This document shows positions 1 to 11,141 of a stretch of DNA of 64,000 bases, piece after piece. Location: assembly GCF_040954645.1 (NCBI RefSeq), contig NC_092808.1, positions 84,947,389 to 85,011,388 on the forward strand. Direction: 5' to 3'. The stretch is from Diabrotica undecimpunctata (Eukaryota; Arthropoda; Insecta; Coleoptera; Chrysomelidae). The translations under genes were made by a program, and so were the position numbers. A model generated the notes under the pieces. The model saw nothing but the letters and a program-made list of their open reading frames with translations. It searched no databases and was not told the origin of the DNA. Numbering within the stretch: position 1 is the first letter of the stretch; every line of letters begins with the position of its first letter.

Positions 1-241
1 GCTCGTAACACTTTTGCAATTTGGATCGCAAATTGAGAAAGACGCGCTCACACATATTCACTGGAATGTTGTTAATAGAGTTGCGAATATTTTACTTTAG
101 CTCTTTGATGGTGGTTGGAAGGTTAGCGTAGACGATGTTCTTTAAATACCCCCACAGAATAAAATCTAAAGGGGTAAGGTCAGGAGATCTTGGGGGAAAA
201 CGAATATCACCATTTTGTGAAATCAGTGTGCCTGAAAACAT

Positions 242-600
242 TTATGTTACGGCGTTTATTGAAGTGTTCGCTGTGTGTGGCGTAGCACCGTCTTGCTGGA
301 ACCATGTATTGTCTGGATTATACCCTGAAAAATTATTAAATTCTGGACGTAGCCAATTCCGCAACATGGGGGTGTATCGTGCACTGCTGAAAGTTAGCGT
401 GTGTCTCCTAGCATCTTCAACAAAGTAGGGTACGATGATCCCCGATGCGGGCATTCCACACCAAACGGTCACCTTTCTTGAATGCAACTGTTTCTGGTGT
501 AATTCATGTGGATTTTCAGGACACCAATAAGCGAGTATTGTGCTTGTTGACATATCCATTAAGGGGTGAAAGTGAGCCTCGTCACTGAAAATAATCCCTT
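242..600 (-). pseudogene. Mariner-like transposase, catalytic-domain fragment
   Basis: This is the C-terminal half of the element at 1-1180. It contains the DE.H.. signature around the first catalytic aspartate and a QQDGATPHTA block around the second. The final catalytic acid would lie left of the window. The upstream helix-turn-helix part (792-1049) is separated by about 190 bp of frame-broken sequence, so it cannot make a functional transposase. Confidence 0.75.
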
Positions 601-791
601 CTAAGTCACCGTCATCCCAAAAAACGAGTCATCATCTCCTCAGAAAAATTTTTCCTCAGTAAGTGATCAGTTTCTTTCAAATATTGGCTTAACTGAATTT
701 TGTAAGGGTGAAAATTTAAATCCTTCTTTAAAATACGCTGGATACTAGCACGAGACAAAATTAGCGCTTGGACATGTTTGCGAAGTGAACG

Positions 792-1049
792 CTAAGGATT
801 ACCATTAACAGCACGTCGAACTCTTGCAATATTGACAGGAGTTCGAAGAGTTTTTGGTTTGCCTGGATGTTTCACATTTGTAACAACTCCCCTAAATATC
901 TTTACCCATGCGTGCACTAACATCGCGGATGGTGCATCACCCACGCGTCTAATATTGTAGCGCGCACAAAAACACCGCCGTGCAACTGTATAGGAATCGT
1001 TGGCTTTAAAATACTCCTCAACCATATAGGCACGCTGCGCTTCGTCCAC
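792..1049 (-). pseudogene. Mariner-like transposase, N-terminal helix-turn-helix fragment
   Basis: 85 residues beginning MDEAQRAYMVEEYFKAN match the start of insect mariner-like proteins with a DUF4817-type helix-turn-helix DNA-binding domain. The segment ends in PGKPKTLRTPVNIARVRRAV, the basic linker before the second helix-turn-helix. It is followed by frame breaks before the catalytic fragment at 242-600. Confidence 0.7.
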
Positions 1050-1384
1050 TGTTCCTCCATGGTAACTGAAATCCGCACGTGTCGGCTACACGGTTGACGT
1101 ATCGTTTTCATGGACTTTCGAACAGAGTCGGCGTAAGGTAAGTTTAAATACTAAAATCTACTCTGAGACACCCTGTACCTTTTAGAACCTTCAAATATAT
1201 GTATAAAACTTTTATGTGATATCAATGTTTTTCCCAGATAGACTAGTGTAAATAATATTGTAAATTTTAACTCAATTGGAACGAAAAAAAAAAAGAAATA
1301 TCAACAGCAAAAAAAAACAATATTCTGTCTCAATGGTATTCTATGAAATAAAAACATTACAACAAAGAAAACAAAATTTAATAT

Positions 1385-1660
1385 ACACATATGAAACTTT
1401 AATAAAAATCAGTTTATTATATGGATCTCAGAATTGGAATAGAGGAATATAAAAAAGATTTGAAGCTGTTGAAAGGAATGAAATCTAATCACTCGGAATT
1501 TCAAGAAAAAATATAGTCAGAAATGATACTAATAAAGAAATTATGGGTATTAAAGGAACTATTATAGCTGACATCCAGAAAAACAGTTGACGTTGTATAG
1601 ACCCATACAAAGTATCTCAGAAACAAGACTCCATAAGCAAATACTGAACTAACAACCAAT
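1385..1660 (+). pseudogene. LINE reverse transcriptase C-terminal remnant
   Basis: Plus-strand translation from about 1401 reads LLYGSQNWN...KRFEAVERNEI...LGISRKNIVRNDTNKEIMGI with internal stops. This is the typical region after the RT domain of RTE/CR1-like insect LINEs (YGSETW...LRRILGI..RDRIRN). It is short and decayed, with no ends identified. Confidence 0.6.
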
Positions 1661-2530
1661 AAAACGTTGGAAAATAGGAAATCCAAAGGCAAATTTAAAA
1701 CATGGTGTGACCAAAGCCTTTGGCTCCAAAAACCTGCAAAAATTGGACTGGGAAGACAGGAGGCAGACAGAAAAATTGAGCCAAAACGTTGCACAACGTT
1801 AAAAGACTTTTTAACTGGAATATATGTATGTCTACAAAGATCTACTTACAAAACAATTGATTCTTGGAATGTGAAAATATATAAAGGATCATAGAGTCAA
1901 TAGAAAAATTCCATAATAAACTACTCACCAATCGGTATCAATTAAGTAATAATTCTGAACTGAGGCAAACCTACACTTAGGTTTATGTACACTTAGAGAT
2001 AAATGGAAATATAAATTAGGAATACAAAAATAGTAAAAGTAAATGAGAGAGAGAGGAAGAGGCGAAATTTTAAACAAATATTGTTTTAAATACACCTAGG
2101 TTTCATTAGCCTTCTCTCAACATCCGAGACTCTGTCGGGAGTGACTATCCATTCGCTAGTCTCATGGTACAATAATGGACCAGGAACAAACGAACAAACT
2201 TTGAAACTATGGAACTGGATTCTTTTACAGGTCATATTTCCGAGTTCCGAAGATGAGAACAGTTATAGAAAAAAGTTAATCGATACACAAAAAATCTTTC
2301 AGTTGAAAGTGTGGAAAGGTCTATGAGGACAAAGAAACCATTTATCTACAACCTAAGTCTTCTTAATCGTACACAGAATAGTGCTGCACAAAATGTAAAA
2401 GTTAAATTGCAGTCTAGAGAAACTGTTTTATTTGACAAAAAAATATCTATATAATGAAATCTTATTTAGGATATTACATTACAAATTTGGAACAAGTTAT
2501 TAAAAAATTAATGTGCTTAAATATAAATAC
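1661..2530. other. Intronic sequence without a recognisable gene
   Basis: AT-rich sequence with short frames only (for example 2141-2326 plus). It lies downstream of pescadillo exon 4 in gene orientation. I searched the minus strand here for the basic, Lys/Arg-rich pescadillo C-terminus and did not find it. Confidence 0.4.
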
Positions 2531-2852
2531 CTTCGATTTTGTTGATTCCTCTTGACCAGTACCTTCTTCACTTTCATTGCCTTCATTATCTTCCTCATCT
2601 TCCCCCTCACTTTCTTCCTCATTGTCACCTACATTCTCGGTTCCTTGAGTTTCATCTTTCATATGTTGCTCTTCTAATTCGTTTTCATTGTACAGTGCTC
2701 TAGCTTCAGGTGGAATGTATTGCTGATCTCTTTCTTTGTCAATGAAGGGTGACAAATGTGGAGGAAGAACTTCTCCCATGAAATATTTCTGTACCGGTAG
2801 TAAGTCTCGAGCATTTACAGAATCGAAAACCCATTGTGGTTGGATATAATAC
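2531..2852 (-). CDS. pes: pescadillo exon 4
   Basis: 322 nt encoding the end of the BRCT domain ([19 protein letters not shown]), LPPHLSPF and a highly acidic stretch. The acceptor is tttttag/G and the donor is TCGAAG/gtattt, ending on a codon boundary. Reading on past the donor gives unrelated sequence and a stop, so at least one more exon is needed to the left. Confidence 0.9.
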
Positions 2853-5800
2853 CTAAAAAATGTTATCAGAGAATAGACATTTTTATTTATAGATTAGGTA
2901 AGAATTTTTTTCAACACACATATGCGTAGTATAAATTTACCTAGATATAAACTGCTTTTCCATAGAAGGTCTATCTACAATCTGATGAGTTATAGATTCA
3001 TCATCTTCATTAAAAGTTGATCCAACAAACATTGTCTTATCCCAAGATACTTCTCCACCAAAACATCTTATTACAAAAACAAGGGGCTCCCTAGGAACCT
3101 CCCTATTTAAGAAGAACTTTTGCCCCTTAAATAGTGTTTTAAGTTTCTTAATCTGTTCTGCTTCTTTGCGAATCTCTTCAAGTTTTTCTTCATTCGCTTC
3201 ACTTCCATCTGCATTAAAATTATCAATTTCTAAATCATCCTCTAGAGCTTCGTTAGACGTTTTTGACAAAGAAAAATTCAATGCCGCTACTCTTTCTGAT
3301 ACAAAAATGTCTTCATCTACTAACATTTTTTCACTGTTACTTTGTTGTACAGCTGTAAATTTGGGAGGATAATACAAATTTAAACTATGATAAAGTCTAA
3401 AATTTACAAATCCAAGCATCACAGTATAGAATTCAACAAAGGTAGACATAAGTTTAAAATCTACCTCCGCTTTAGACTGTGGTGTAAATGAAAAATTATG
3501 AGGCGTAACCCAAGTAATTGTTTGGCCTTTAAATTCAGCCTGAAAATATATTCCTTTAATTGAAATAAATACTTTTCTCAACGCCTTTCCTTCAACTACT
3601 GCATGAAGAAATTCGAGTGTCAATCTAAAACAGAAATAATACTATAAGCAACCAATTTTACAACTTAAATGAATTATGAATCTTGAACAAATTCGTATCA
3701 ATTAATTATTTAACAACAAGAGCAAAATACTTGTTTGACGTACAACAGACAGAAAGTCTCCAGAAAAAAAGTTACTTTTATGTATTAAACACAGTACTTA
3801 GGTACATGACTTGTTGTCTTTAATGATTAATTTATGTAGCTTCAGTAAAAATACATATTTATGATTACCTCTAACTCTGAAGATAGTAACTAATATGAAA
3901 ATATGAAGCTAATATAAAGATATTAGGTATTAAAAACACTAACACTGTTAGTAAACTGTTTTCATGTATTCCTTCATATTTTCAAATTGTGTATATAAGA
4001 TTTCTCATTTAGATTGTCATTTATGGTACATTGGCCATACTGGCTAAATTCTGAAGGTTATAACATCACAAAAGTGACATAAATAAAAAAACTCGTAGAC
4101 TGGCAACAAATTCTTCCAAAATTAACCATAAATCGTTGTTGCAGCATCAACTGCCATCGAATAGATAAAACACTCCTCAAGAGATTTTATGTTAAAATGT
4201 TAACAGTCTAAAATAATTTCAATCAATGAATTAAATTACTGATTAAAGGGTACATGAATACAGCAAGGTGTATACTACTGAAAACCTAACATGCCACTGT
4301 TCTACTAAAGTTATGAGATATCATAAGATTAAAAGTCCTAAATATTAAGGTGCCTTTCCAGGAGGGCATCCATCCACTAGAGGGATGGGGTAGAGCAAAC
4401 ACACAACTCAGGCTGTCTATATATGTATACCTGGTATACAGACGGGTCTAAAACTGCAAAAGGATTGGGTGCAGGAATAGACAGTATTGGTGGAAATGTA
4501 AGTCTTGGTTCTAAAACAATTAGCAATTTAACTTTGATCAGATAAAAGGCATATATCGAGCACAGTTTAATTAAATCTTGCCCAAGTACTTTCGATCCCT
4601 AGATCATCTTCAGGGGCATTTCGTCAATTGCCCCTGAAGATGATCTAGGGATCGAAAGTACTTGGGCAAGATTTAATTAAACTGTGCTCGATATATGCCT
4701 TTTATCTGATCAAAGTTCATTTATTCGAGCATTCAACCTTATATTTATTTTTTAATTAGCAATTTATAGCAACTCTTATAGCAATTAGTCCGTGAGTGAG
4801 TTTTTGTGAATGGTTCTATAACAATTAGCAATTATAGCAACTCTCATAGCAATTAGTCCGTTAGTGAGTTTTTGTAAATTGGGATAAGTGATAAAATTTA
4901 AACAAAACAAAAAATGTAAAGTTAAAAACAAAGTTCAGAAAAAAAAAATGAGGAAAAAATAAATTGGAAACAATATTGGAAATTGACACTATTGATACGA
5001 GGCACAATCAGGTAGTAAAAACATCAAAAACTAAAAAATTCAGGAAATAAGGTAATCGGACAATTTTATGGATTCACTAGTCAGGAACAAGGTAGGGTAA
5101 TAAATGAAATTCTTAAAATAATAGAAAATACCTCTCAAAATACAATGAATAAACATAGGAAGAAAAGTTAACACAGTCCATACTTTGTTGATGTAGAAAT
5201 TAAAACCGGAAATATTGGGAATTTTCACAAAATTTCAATATCATGTTTAATTTTAAATGCAGTGCCTGGGGTTCAAGGGTTTATGGATATATATCAATGA
5301 TAGGCACTAATAAAGTAAAAATATAATTCAATTCAACCGCCAAGTGTAAAAAACTATTAAATTCTAGCGAATTAAAGGCAAAAAATTATGATACTTACGT
5401 ACCACATTTCTATAATCATAAAAAATAAGTTCATAGACATACTGACCTAAATATTTCAGAGACAGAGTTAATGAATATTATCAAACCCAGGTTGGGACAT
5501 AATTTGGAAGTAACAAGTCAAAATAAATTAAACTAAGAAATGAAAACAAATAGCTGTTATATGTGATATGTGATATGCAAAGGTAATCACTCAAAGACAG
5601 TACTAAATTTTTTGAATTTAATAGGTAAAAAGTAATTAAGAAAACTATGGTAATGGAGAGTATTTCATATAGAAGCTGCAAATAAATATGATAAAAGTTA
5701 TGCATTAAAGCTATTAAGGTTGGTAATGTAAACCAAAGAAATTGGGTATACAGTAGCATTGAAAACAAAAAGAGTAGAACACACTCCAGAAAACGAGCTT

Positions 5801-8800
5801 ATGCAGCAATGTATGTAAGGATATACTGTCAATTCCAAAAGTAACTTCTAAACCAGTGTTTGAAAGCTATAAAACTATTCCACGATATTATAATATAAAA
5901 AAGGAGAATCATTCTTATCGGCTGCAAGCAGCGAGGATTTATTATGCACAAGAAAAATATTATTCTTAGACAAACGGAAGAGTTAGACATCAATCAAATA
6001 TTAGAAATGTTGGACAGTTTATTAAATCACACAAAATCCAAAATTAGTTTTGTAAAAAACTAAAAATTTGTATAAACAATACATAGATTCAGATTTTTCC
6101 ATGCCTTAAACCCGGAAAACTTGTTCAAACTAAAATGGATAAAACCCTAACTTGTTCATGTATTTTATTAAGTGTCCATGTGTATCCAAGAATAAATGAA
6201 AAAATAAAAACAAATAATAAATATATACTCATATATAAGTTGTTATGATTCAAAAATATGCACAAAGTTTAAATGACAGAGAAAATAATGAATGTCAAAA
6301 ATTGTTATTTCTACATGTTAAAAAAATTATGGAATTGAATTATATTCATAAAAGGTTTTATTTGTGTTGGAGGTGAAATGGACTTAAATTTGGATGTATG
6401 GTGAATTGTGAAATTTAAAATATTAGGTATAATAAAATGAAAAAAACATGTATGTATAGAAAGTGTTTCGTTTCAAAATGCAGGATTTTTAACTATGGGG
6501 GTTATAAAACAGTGATTATCCGTATTACGCTATTGTCTTGTCAAATCAGGGAAGCTTAGGAAAGTAATTTATGCAAATTCTATTGTTGGGTGTGTATGGA
6601 AAACACGAAAAATATAAAGTTGATAAATTTCTTAGAAATTGAGAATTCTGTTTGTTTGTCTGAAATACTAAAAAGATGACTGGTTGGAAAGAGAAAATAA
6701 TAGAAGTCGTTGTAAGTTTGATGTAATTTGGAAAGAGGTTGAAAAGAGAAAATAATAGAAGTCGTTGTAAGTTTGATGCAATTTGGAAAGAGAAGTCAGT
6801 CAACTTTGGCGATCGACCCTTTGAACACTGCTGGGTTAGTGTAATGGCAATCATTACAAGAGTGTGAATCATGGACAAGAACCAAATTATAGACAGCCTA
6901 ATCCCGGAATATCTCACAATTCCAGTGGAGCATAATTTTATGAATTATTCGAATTTATGTATTTTATTCCAAATGAGCATCTTCTCTATTTGTCAATAGA
7001 ATCTTTTAATTTGAAAGATCTATAAATTTTAATACAATATTTTAGGAATATTACTGAATAGCTATTACATATATCTTAACACTTAGGGGAGGTACTGGGT
7101 TCTCGGGATACAGCTTCATATTAACTCTACGTAAATGATGCCTCAGTAGCTTGACACAAGATAATTTGATTATATCTTAACACTTTTTATTATCAATCAT
7201 TTGACTCAATCAAAACACAAATTTTTCCTAAAATACAAATTAGAATATATGTAATTAATCTCTCTTCATAATATTATTAATTAGGTTGGTGGCTTTTGTT
7301 GCCAACTTTCATGATGTTTAAGTTTGCTGAAAATTTTCCACTGACCTATTTATTTAAAATAATTTTTAAATGAATTATAAAAAATTGCTTTTCTTCTTCG
7401 AAGCCACTTATTTAATAAGAAATTTATTCTTGTGATTTTTTTGTAGAATACTTAATTTAAGCGTAAAATGCAAATAATCAATTAAAAATGCCGAAAATAA
7501 GCCACTTGTCGCATTTTTCAATAGATCGGACATCCAATGAAAAAAAAAATCCAAAAAAATATGAGATGAAAGCTTGAGTCAAGTAGTTATTTGTTTTCGA
7601 TTAAAGCCAGATTCAGCTTGTAGGTTAGAAATAAACAATCTGTTTTAGAGCATTAAAGTTCAGATATTCATCAAGTAAATATATCCTGAAACGTAACAGT
7701 ATAATAATTTGTTTATATATATTTTAAACTGATATTTACAATATAATCTTAAAGTAGAATTGCTCATTTTAAAACCTCATATCTGTTATATATATCTGAC
7801 AGATACTTTCGAGTTAAATATAAGCATACTCAGAATTAAGAGAAGTTAAAGCTGGAGTTCCACAAGGAAGTGTCCTGGGGCCAGTGCTATACCTGCTCTA
7901 TACCAGCGATATTCCATCATTAGAACCTAACACAATTGCGACATTGCAGACGACACATGCATTTTAGCAGTCGGACAACCATACTACATATGTATGCAGC
8001 AACCATACTACAGAACTCTGTTGAACAAATTAACATTTGAACCATGGCGTATCAAACTGAATGAAACAAAATCTGTTCATGTCAATTTTACTAACAAAAG
8101 AGAACAACATATCGCAGTTAGTATAAATAGAAACCAAATACCTTATGCAAATACTGCAAAATATTTGGATATGACATTAGATTCCAAGCTACATTGGAAA
8201 GCACATATTAAGAAAAAAAAAAAGAGGAATTAGAAATTAAGTTCAGAAAGATGTACTGGTTGATGGGAAAAAAATCCACTCTGTCTACTTATAACAAATT
8301 GTTATTGTATAAGCAAGTCCTTAAACTGATATGGACATATGGGATGCAGCTATGGGGCTGTTCAGAAGAAAGTGACATCCAAACTATACAACGATATCAG
8401 AATAAATTATTAAGGAACATAGTTAACACTCCATGGTACTTCAGAAACTGTGATCTTCATCGAGACCTCCAGATGGATATGGTTATCCAGATACAGGTTC
8501 TAGTGCTATAAGTGAATGAAAGTAAAAAAATGTATTAGAGCCTAAGGAATATTGCTGAATGTAACCTTAGGATAAGTTTTTTGTAATATTTGTATATAGA
8601 ACTAACTTGCTTATTGGTCAGAGTGAATGATCAGATAGCAATAATCATAAGATTCCTGTTGGAGTTTTATTAAAAAAAAAATTTAAAACCACTGACTTTC
8701 ATCTCATATTATTTATTTTTTAAATTTGTTGTCCAACCTATTGAAAAATGACTTCAAAAAACGCTAAAAATTAATTTTTCAGAATTTTTAATTGTTTATT

Positions 8801-10630
8801 TGCATTTTACAAAAAAATCAGAATAACTTTTGTCTTAGAATAACCCAAATTATTTTATTTTATTTTTATTCTAAAAATATTTGTTGCTCAACTCTTAGAT
8901 CAACTTCCTTTTTACTAGATATTTTGTCATAATCTACTTAAATTCCAATTTTAATTATCACTTAATATTCTAATTCCCTATATTCAAACCCCATTATGTT
9001 AAACATATATAAAGTTCTATGTTCCACTTCAGTCGACAAAGTATATCTGTCAGTTAGCTATTTCTTGATTTCTGTCATGTCATTTGTACTTCAATATAGA
9101 AGAAAAATTTTTTTTATAACGTCTTTCGCCTATTTAAGCTGGATTTTCAGTTCAAAATTAATTTATCTTTAAACCTTTTCCTGGGTTTTTTGGTCTAAAA
9201 TAAATTTTTCCTGTTCCCCTACTTGGGTGGAACTTACAGCCTTAGTCATCATAATTATAGGTGTAGTCTCTGCATTCTGTAATAGTTTTTGGCCATTATT
9301 CCACTGTGTTTTGTGATATTTTATTCAGTTTACCATTATCTTTCACCCATTTCAATTCTGTTCCATTACTTAATATTCAGCTTAATGTAAACTATTTTCG
9401 TTGTCTTTTTCGTCATTACTGCCTGTTTATCTCTTTCCATTTTCCAAATTAGAGTCTACTATGCTTTGTTCTGTTATATATTTGAGTTTAATTTTATTCT
9501 TCAGTATAGACATTTTATCTATCAGATTTTCCATTAGTGTGAGGAATATTTTCATTGAAGTATTTTCATTATTACATTGGTTATAGTATCATCTGTTAAA
9601 AATTTATCATTTTCAGCCATCATTTTTTGATAATTTTGTCATAGTGGTCAGCTGGTAAGTATGTATTGTAAATATAGTCGGTTCACTTAGCTTGGAAATA
9701 TTTTGATAAAAACATTGTCAAAAATATATAACACAAACATTCACTATTAATAGTTCACATAAACTTACTCTTGCAGATTTCTTCATAGTTTATGTTCAAT
9801 AATTTTGATTAAAAACTTTCCATTTCTAAATACTAAATACAAAGAACTATAAAATTTCAAAAATAAACATTTAAAAATTGAAATTAAAATATATTTTTTT
9901 ATAATAGATCCCTTTATTACTGGAGATTTAAATGAGTCATTCCAGTTTTTATTATTTATTGCTATGATACTATGTCTGTTTTGATACATTTATAATTTGC
10001 TATCTTCTTTTCTGTATTTATTTTGATTTAGAATAGTTTTTTTTACCTATTAAATTTTTAATTCCATAAGAATAAAGAATATATTTACCTTCTACATAAA
10101 GCAGATTGATCTCTTGGTACATGTGCTAATGAAGGAAATGTACTAAACAAAAAACATAGCGTCAGACAGTCATCTAAATCTTTCAATGCATCCATAAAAG
10201 TTGGATAGCGTTCTTTTACAATATGGTCTAATTTAAGTGTGGGATGGTTATTAAGAAACTTATTTAGTTTTTCAAAATCTTTTACAGCTCTAGCACGTCC
10301 AACTTTTTTATTAAATATTTTGTAGTCCCTTAAACGCCAAATAATTGGTTCATGTAGTAAAAATTGTATATCCTTTACATGGTACAAGGTTTTAATTCCA
10401 GCTTTCCCTTTTTGGGCTCTTTTACGATTTCTAGGTTCTCTTGGATATATTCCTTTTAAAATACACAGTTTGCGAAAATCATTAAGGGATAACTGAAGTT
10501 TCTTAAGAGCTGCTTTTCTAGTCATAAATTGAGCACCTTCTCCAGATGTATACTGAAATTTAAACAAATCATAAAGGTATTCTTCATTTTAGTTAATTAA
10601 TTTTACCTTCTTCTTCCTCTTCGAAACCAT
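2531..10630 (-). CDS. pes: Pescadillo homolog (ribosome biogenesis), 5' four exons
   Basis: Pescadillo is a nucleolar protein of the PeBoW complex, needed for 27S/32S pre-rRNA processing and 60S subunit assembly. Exons (minus): 10607-10630, 10089-10552, 2941-3624, 2531-2852. All introns are GT-AG and the phases agree, giving 498 uninterrupted residues from MVSKRKKK. The N-terminal domain carries [21 protein letters not shown] and [21 protein letters not shown]. An acidic and coiled segment covers about residues 290-330. A BRCT domain spans about 331-415 ([30 protein letters not shown]). PPHLSPF and a Glu/Asp-rich tail (about 450-490) follow. Family members are about 580-600 aa, so the last ~90-120 residues lie beyond base 1. 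Intron 2 is 6.5 kb and filled with LINE and Penelope debris. The gene is divergent from PSMG4. Confidence 0.95.
2941..3624 (-). CDS. pes: pescadillo exon 3
   Basis: 684 nt encoding residues 163-390. It contains the end of the N-terminal domain ([34 protein letters not shown]), a charged linker, [12 protein letters not shown] and the first two thirds of the BRCT domain. The acceptor is tgttttag/A and the donor is TCTAG/gtaaat. Confidence 0.93.
3625..4428. other. Pescadillo intron 2, left part: nothing recognised
   Basis: AT-rich intronic sequence. I see no coding frame or clear repeat until the RNase H remnant at about 4429. Confidence 0.4.
4429..4520 (+). pseudogene. LINE RNase H domain remnant
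   Basis: Plus-strand translation reads [16 protein letters not shown], the first catalytic block of LINE RNase H domains of the I/jockey type (YTDGSK...GAG). Only about 30 residues survive. The Penelope-type hairpin at 4530 interrupts the sequence that follows. Confidence 0.55.
4579..4617 (-). ncRNA. Hammerhead ribozyme motif, minus-strand twin
   Basis: This is the reverse-complement copy in the left arm of the hairpin. Stem I is TGCCC/GGGCA and the core CTGAAGA, stem II GATC/GATC, GAAA and palindrome AGTACT are the same as in 4628-4669. It is on the opposite strand and only 10 bases away. Confidence 0.6.
4628..4669 (+). ncRNA. Hammerhead ribozyme (type I), Penelope-associated, complete motif
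   Basis: Parts in order: stem I 5' strand TTGCCC (4628-4633), CTGAAGA core (4634-4640), one extra T, stem II GATC-TAGG-GATC (4642-4653), GAAA (4654-4657), palindromic stem III AGTACT (4657-4662), unpaired T as the UH cleavage base (4663), and stem I 3' strand GGGCAA (4664-4669). All core residues of a CUGANGA...GAAA...UH hammerhead are present. Stem III has no loop as a monomer, so activity would probably require dimerisation. Hammerheads in Penelope-like elements are established; activity here is inferred. Confidence 0.7.
4756..4885. repeat. Two-copy direct repeat of about 70 bp
   Basis: The unit containing ttagcaattatagcaact and caattagtccgtgagtgag occurs twice with a few substitutions (4757-4812 and 4829-4882). 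The Penelope hairpin at 4530-4755 is inserted in the first unit. Origin unknown; possibly part of the LINE whose RNase H is at 4429. Confidence 0.6.
4886..6685. other. Pescadillo intron 2, middle: nothing recognised
   Basis: AT-rich, with only short frames full of stops. I could not match any frame to a protein family. Confidence 0.35.
6685..6792. repeat. Short tandem duplication (unit about 50 bp)
   Basis: The stretch aaaataatagaagtcgttg with aagtttgatg and aatttggaaagag following is present twice in direct orientation, starting near 6692 and 6744. The copies are almost identical, consistent with a simple local duplication. Confidence 0.75.
6795..7845. other. Pescadillo intron 2: nothing recognised
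   Basis: AT-rich sequence without a supported feature. Confidence 0.35.
7846..8512 (+). pseudogene. Jockey-clade LINE reverse transcriptase fragment
   Basis: Frames in order carry the RT block [21 protein letters not shown] (7852-7915), then DDTCILAVG (a decayed YADDTA catalytic block, near 7945-7975). [12 protein letters not shown] and [18 protein letters not shown] follow, and then the post-RT thumb with [23 protein letters not shown] (8251-8511). This order and wording are typical of jockey-type non-LTR retrotransposons. At least two frameshifts and a stop separate the pieces. It lies inside pescadillo intron 2, on the opposite strand to the gene. Confidence 0.85.
8515..10085. other. Pescadillo intron 2, right part: nothing recognised
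   Basis: Very AT-rich. It has short frames such as 9401-9586 (plus) and 9783-9989 (minus) with no family resemblance. Confidence 0.35.
10089..10552 (-). CDS. pes: pescadillo exon 2
   Basis: It encodes residues 9-162 of the conserved N-terminal pescadillo domain, from YTSGEGAQF to DQSALCR, without stops. The donor is AGAAG/gtaaatat. It ends in phase 2 and joins exon 3 to restore [10 protein letters not shown]. Confidence 0.93.
10607..10630 (-). CDS. pes: pescadillo exon 1 (start codon)
   Basis: Eight codons, MVSKRKKK, with the ATG at 10628-10630 preceded by attaaca. The exon ends in AAG before gtaaaatt. A 54-bp intron with a ttgtttaaatttcag acceptor joins it to [13 protein letters not shown], as in the family. 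The 24-nt length makes it easy to miss. Confidence 0.85.
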
Positions 10631-11141
10631 TGTTAATTATTTACAAAACAGATTTAAATCAAAACATACATGTATACTCTCACGTGCATTGAAATTAAAG
10701 GGTTATGTATGTAAGGACTGTTTTCGATGACACATGACACATTTAAAGATAACTTCTGAGTTCTGACTGAGTGAAGTCTAGAGATGTCAAATACAATCAG
10801 AATTTGTAAGATGATGATAAAAATATAATGTATTTTTTGTAATTATAATATAGGCAAAAATAATGCTATTGGCAAAAATAGTTTAAATGTTTAATAGAAA
10901 TATAACATTTTTAGATTAGGTTAGAGTTTTAAACATAGTAATGAAAAAGAAATTGAAAAGAGATTTTGTTATTTTCAAGCATTCTGAAACTGAGAACTAA
11001 CAATACACACTCTACAGAAAAAGAAGAATTTTAGTTGGTTTGTGGTTATGGTTATATTTATTTTATATCTTAAATCCTAAACCAAAGAAAAGAATATAGC
11101 TGCTTAAACTTTGAATTTGGAGTAATTTTGAAGTTTGTAAA
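10631..11141. promoter_or_regulatory. Shared divergent promoter region of pescadillo and PSMG4
   Basis: Only 511 bp separate the two start codons, which point away from each other. The region must therefore hold both promoters and 5' UTRs. No TATA box is convincing on either side, as is common for housekeeping genes. A perfect CACGTG lies at 10681-10686. Confidence 0.6.
10681..10686. promoter_or_regulatory. E-box CACGTG upstream of pescadillo
   Basis: A palindromic CACGTG sits 50 bp upstream of the pescadillo ATG. Ribosome-biogenesis genes of flies and vertebrates are classic Myc/Max targets through promoter-proximal CACGTG, so it fits a growth-control element. Occupancy is inference. Confidence 0.45.

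Larger units (their letters stand above)
1..1180 (-). mobile_element. Mariner-like (IS630-Tc1-mariner) transposon, cut by the window edge, decayed
   Basis: Minus-strand reading frames give, in order, an N-terminal helix-turn-helix of the kind found in insect mariner-like transposases (792-1049, with YMVEEYF and the basic PGKPKTLRT stretch) and a DDE catalytic part (about 242-600). The catalytic part shows FSDEAHFH, the first catalytic Asp, near 565-590 and then FQQDGATPHTAN, the second Asp, near 255-290. The frames are broken between them and no single open frame spans the element. The sequence near 1160-1176 (gagacaccctgtac) resembles the outer end typical of these elements. The rest of the transposase and the other end lie left of base 1. 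It sits in what should be a pescadillo intron. Seen: motifs and breaks. Family assignment is from known motifs. Confidence 0.8.
4530..4755. mobile_element. Penelope-like element terminal fragment folded as a hairpin
   Basis: Arms 4530-4617 and 4628-4717 are near-perfect reverse complements around a 10-base loop. They are followed by a tail (catttattcgagcattcaacctta, 4717-4740). The same tail and arm sequence recur at 40836-40965 next to Penelope-like coding sequence, which identifies the family. The bases aattagcaattta occur on both sides (4518-4531 and about 4755-4767) and look like a target-site duplication of about 12-13 bp. Each arm carries a hammerhead ribozyme motif. Confidence 0.65.

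Noticed and set aside
1501..1794. 97-codon minus-strand frame
   Set aside because: Antisense shadow of the plus-strand LINE remnant and flank.
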